From Hyphomicrobiales bacterium (lineage in GTDB: Bacteria; Pseudomonadota; Alphaproteobacteria; Rhizobiales; Rhizobiaceae), in the NCBI GenBank assembly GCA_900470805.1, contig UCCA01000014.1, positions 82,531 through 146,530 of the forward strand: a DNA stretch of 64,000 bases, given 5' to 3'. The first letter of the stretch is position 1; every line of letters starts with the position of its first letter. A program made the translations under genes and the position numbers. Under the pieces are notes generated by a model that was not told where the DNA came from, did no database searches, and worked only from the letters and a program-made list of their open reading frames with translations. Shown here one piece after another: positions 62,611-64,000 of this stretch.

Positions 62611-62626
62611 CGTGTAGCGCTACACG
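62611..62626 (-). promoter_or_regulatory. higBA operator (16-bp palindrome)
   Basis: CGTGTAGCGCTACACG is a perfect 16-bp palindrome 13 bases before the higB GTG. HigA dimers usually bind such a site to repress the operon. A direct TGTAG repeat just beside it could be part of the recognition. Confidence 0.75.
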
Positions 62627-62685
62627 CATCAAGAGGTTTCACGCGAAGCCGCCGTGTTTGCGGTATGCAAGCCTTGACCGGTATC

Positions 62686-63936
62686 CTATCCACTCACCCC
62701 AAACACCACCTCTTCCAGCCAAGCATTGGAGAACTTCCGTTCCGGGTCCATGCGGTCGCGCAGGCGGGTGAATTTGGCAATGTTTTCGTAGGCTGCGCCG
62801 ATGTGATTGCGGGTGAAGACCTTGCCCCAGTGCGGCAGCGGGGCAAAGGGGGCGAGCGCTTTTTCGATTTCGGCTGCTGCCGCATCGACCGCCGGCTGGT
62901 CGCGCACCCAGGTGAAGTGGATCGACAGCGTGTCGTTCCGGTATTGCGGGCTCATCCACAGGCCGTCGGCGGCGACGGTCCGGAATTCGCCGGATTGCAC
63001 CAGCGGCGCGAAACGGTCCCTGATCTTCAGCAAGGCTTCGATCGCGGCGGCGCCGTCTTTGCGGGAGACGTGGTATTCGGACTGGATCTCGGCGCCGCTG
63101 CTCGGGGTGAAACCCATCTTGAAATGCGCCAGCTTGTCGGACCAGCGACCGTAACGCCCGAGCTGCTCGGTGGCGTTTTCGGGATCGAGGCCGATGATCG
63201 GGTGGCGCTTGACGGTGGCGCGCGTGGCGCCGTGGATCTCCGCCGGCCAGTCGCCGGCGCTGACCGTGCGTTTCAGCCAGACGGTGCCGGCGTTTTCGGC
63301 CCATTGGGTGAAGACGCTGACGCTGTAGGCGGCGGCCATTGTGGCATCCAGATTGGCGAGCAGCGCGTCCCAGGAGAGGCCTTCGTAGACGCACTGGGCG
63401 ATATCGAACTCCGGCTGGACGTCGAGCGTCACGCGGGTGACGACGCCAAGAGCGCCGAGATGGACGACCATGCCCTCAAAATCGGCATCGCCGCGCCTGA
63501 CTTGGACGAGACTGCCGTCGCCAGCGACGAATTCGAGCGCTGCCACCGCCGTCGCCAGATTGCCGTTGCCATCGCCGGAGCCATGGGTGGCGGTGGCGAT
63601 GGCGCCTGCGATCGAGATGTGCGGCAGCGAGGCGAGATTGTGGATGGCGAGGCCGTGGCGCTGCAGAAACAGCGCCAGCTCGCCATAGGTGCACTGGCCG
63701 CCGACCGAGACCTGCGTGCCGTCAGCTTCGATCGCCGCATCGATCGGCAGCTCGGCCAGCGACAGCGCGAGCGTGCCGTCGGCAATGGCGTTGAACGAAT
63801 GCCGCGAGCCGAGCGTTTTGATGGCGGAGGCTCGCGCGACGATCTCACGGACGGCGTCGAGCGACGAGGGGTAGAGGCAATCCTCGAAGCCGTAGCGAAA
63901 GCTCTCCGCCCAGTTGGCTGCCGGCAGCTGTGTCAT
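62686..63936 (-). CDS. FAD-dependent alditol oxidase-like flavoprotein
   Basis: A 416-residue VAO-family oxidase, the length of Streptomyces AldO. TLGSRHSFNAIADG carries the His that covalently binds FAD in AldO, and HISIAGAIATATHGSGDGNG is the FAD pyrophosphate loop; the C-terminus holds GKVFTRNHIGAAYENIAKF. It probably oxidises a sugar alcohol or aldonolactone with O2, forming peroxide. No transporter or pathway gene is visible beside it. Confidence 0.85.
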   Translation of the reverse strand: MTQLPAANWAESFRYGFEDCLYPSSLDAVREIVARASAIKTLGSRHSFNAIADGTLALSLAELPIDAAIEADGTQVSVGGQCTYGELALFLQRHGLAIHNLASLPHISIAGAIATATHGSGDGNGNLATAVAALEFVAGDGSLVQVRRGDADFEGMVVHLGALGVVTRVTLDVQPEFDIAQCVYEGLSWDALLANLDATMAAAYSVSVFTQWAENAGTVWLKRTVSAGDWPAEIHGATRATVKRHPIIGLDPENATEQLGRYGRWSDKLAHFKMGFTPSSGAEIQSEYHVSRKDGAAAIEALLKIRDRFAPLVQSGEFRTVAADGLWMSPQYRNDTLSIHFTWVRDQPAVDAAAAEIEKALAPFAPLPHWGKVFTRNHIGAAYENIAKFTRLRDRMDPERKFSNAWLEEVVFGVSG

Positions 63937-64000
63937 GAATCAGTCCTCCTCGGTTCCCGGGGGATTGGTAGCACGGCGGGCGAGCGGGGGACAAAGGGGA

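Noticed and set aside
1..64000. CRISPR arrays, tRNA, rRNA, insertion sequences or integrases
   Set aside because: No regularly spaced repeats, no tRNA TPsiC-arm pattern in the gaps, and no transposase or recombinase motif in any supported gene.

Overview
The window is chromosomal DNA from an alphaproteobacterium, almost certainly a member of the Rhizobiaceae (Rhizobium, Agrobacterium, Ensifer or Shinella type). The grounds are high GC coding sequence, an infC-rpmI-rplT / pheS-pheT neighbourhood, a membrane-bound ferritin MbfA behind a perfect Irr-type iron box, EcfG/RpoE2-type (GGAAC-N18-TT) and RpoH-type promoters, CtrA-type TTAA-N7-TTAA sites, and a four-gene imelysin operon. No rRNA, tRNA, CRISPR array, prophage or insertion sequence was seen. 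The region is mostly housekeeping sequence with small accessory insertions (three toxin-antitoxin pairs and a dispersed repeat family).

Layout. 1-12.0 kb: end of rlpA, an RsmB-type rRNA methyltransferase, an HPP membrane protein, the imelysin / di-haem oxidoreductase / imelysin / DUF1513 operon, DUF2252, TspO, a thioesterase, an MTA/SAH nucleosidase and guaA. 12-22 kb: vapBC, ogt, a GT4 glycosyltransferase, a 2'-5' RNA ligase-like protein, a desuccinylase-like hydrolase, an ArsC-like protein, ybaK, an M29 aminopeptidase, a divergent EamA exporter/MarR pair with two matching operators, and xseA. 22-33 kb: two small ORFans, a GT-C/GtrB/GtrA lipid-linked sugar locus, oxidoreductases, GNAT, a DUF892 ferritin-like stress protein, and a LysR/aldo-keto reductase pair. 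33-41 kb (minus strand): infC (ATT start), rpmI, rplT, a kinase-like gene, pheS, a brnT/brnA pair lying between pheS and pheT, and pheT. 41-52.6 kb: hydrolase, transglutaminase-like cysteine protease, mbfA, an Xre regulator, a cyclase-TolB-TPR protein, dnaK-dnaJ, and a class A penicillin-binding protein. 52.6-64 kb: small secreted proteins, two candidate small RNAs, an SH3 protein with a collagen-like tail, an M20 peptidase, an MHYT-PAS-GGDEF-EAL protein, rnhA, an acetyltransferase, higBA and an alditol-oxidase-like flavoprotein.

How it fits together. Iron is one theme: the imelysin operon and mbfA both carry Irr-box sequences, but placed differently (upstream of the -35 versus next to the start codon), which suggests opposite regulation. 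Stress and cell cycle are a second theme: EcfG-type promoters precede a DUF892 gene and a candidate small RNA with an anti-Shine-Dalgarno loop; CtrA-type boxes precede a cysteine protease, the penicillin-binding protein and a second candidate small RNA. The most unusual features are those two RNA candidates and the BrnT/BrnA pair, whose antitoxin appears fused to a DUF2442 domain and which is embedded in the phenylalanyl-tRNA synthetase gene cluster.
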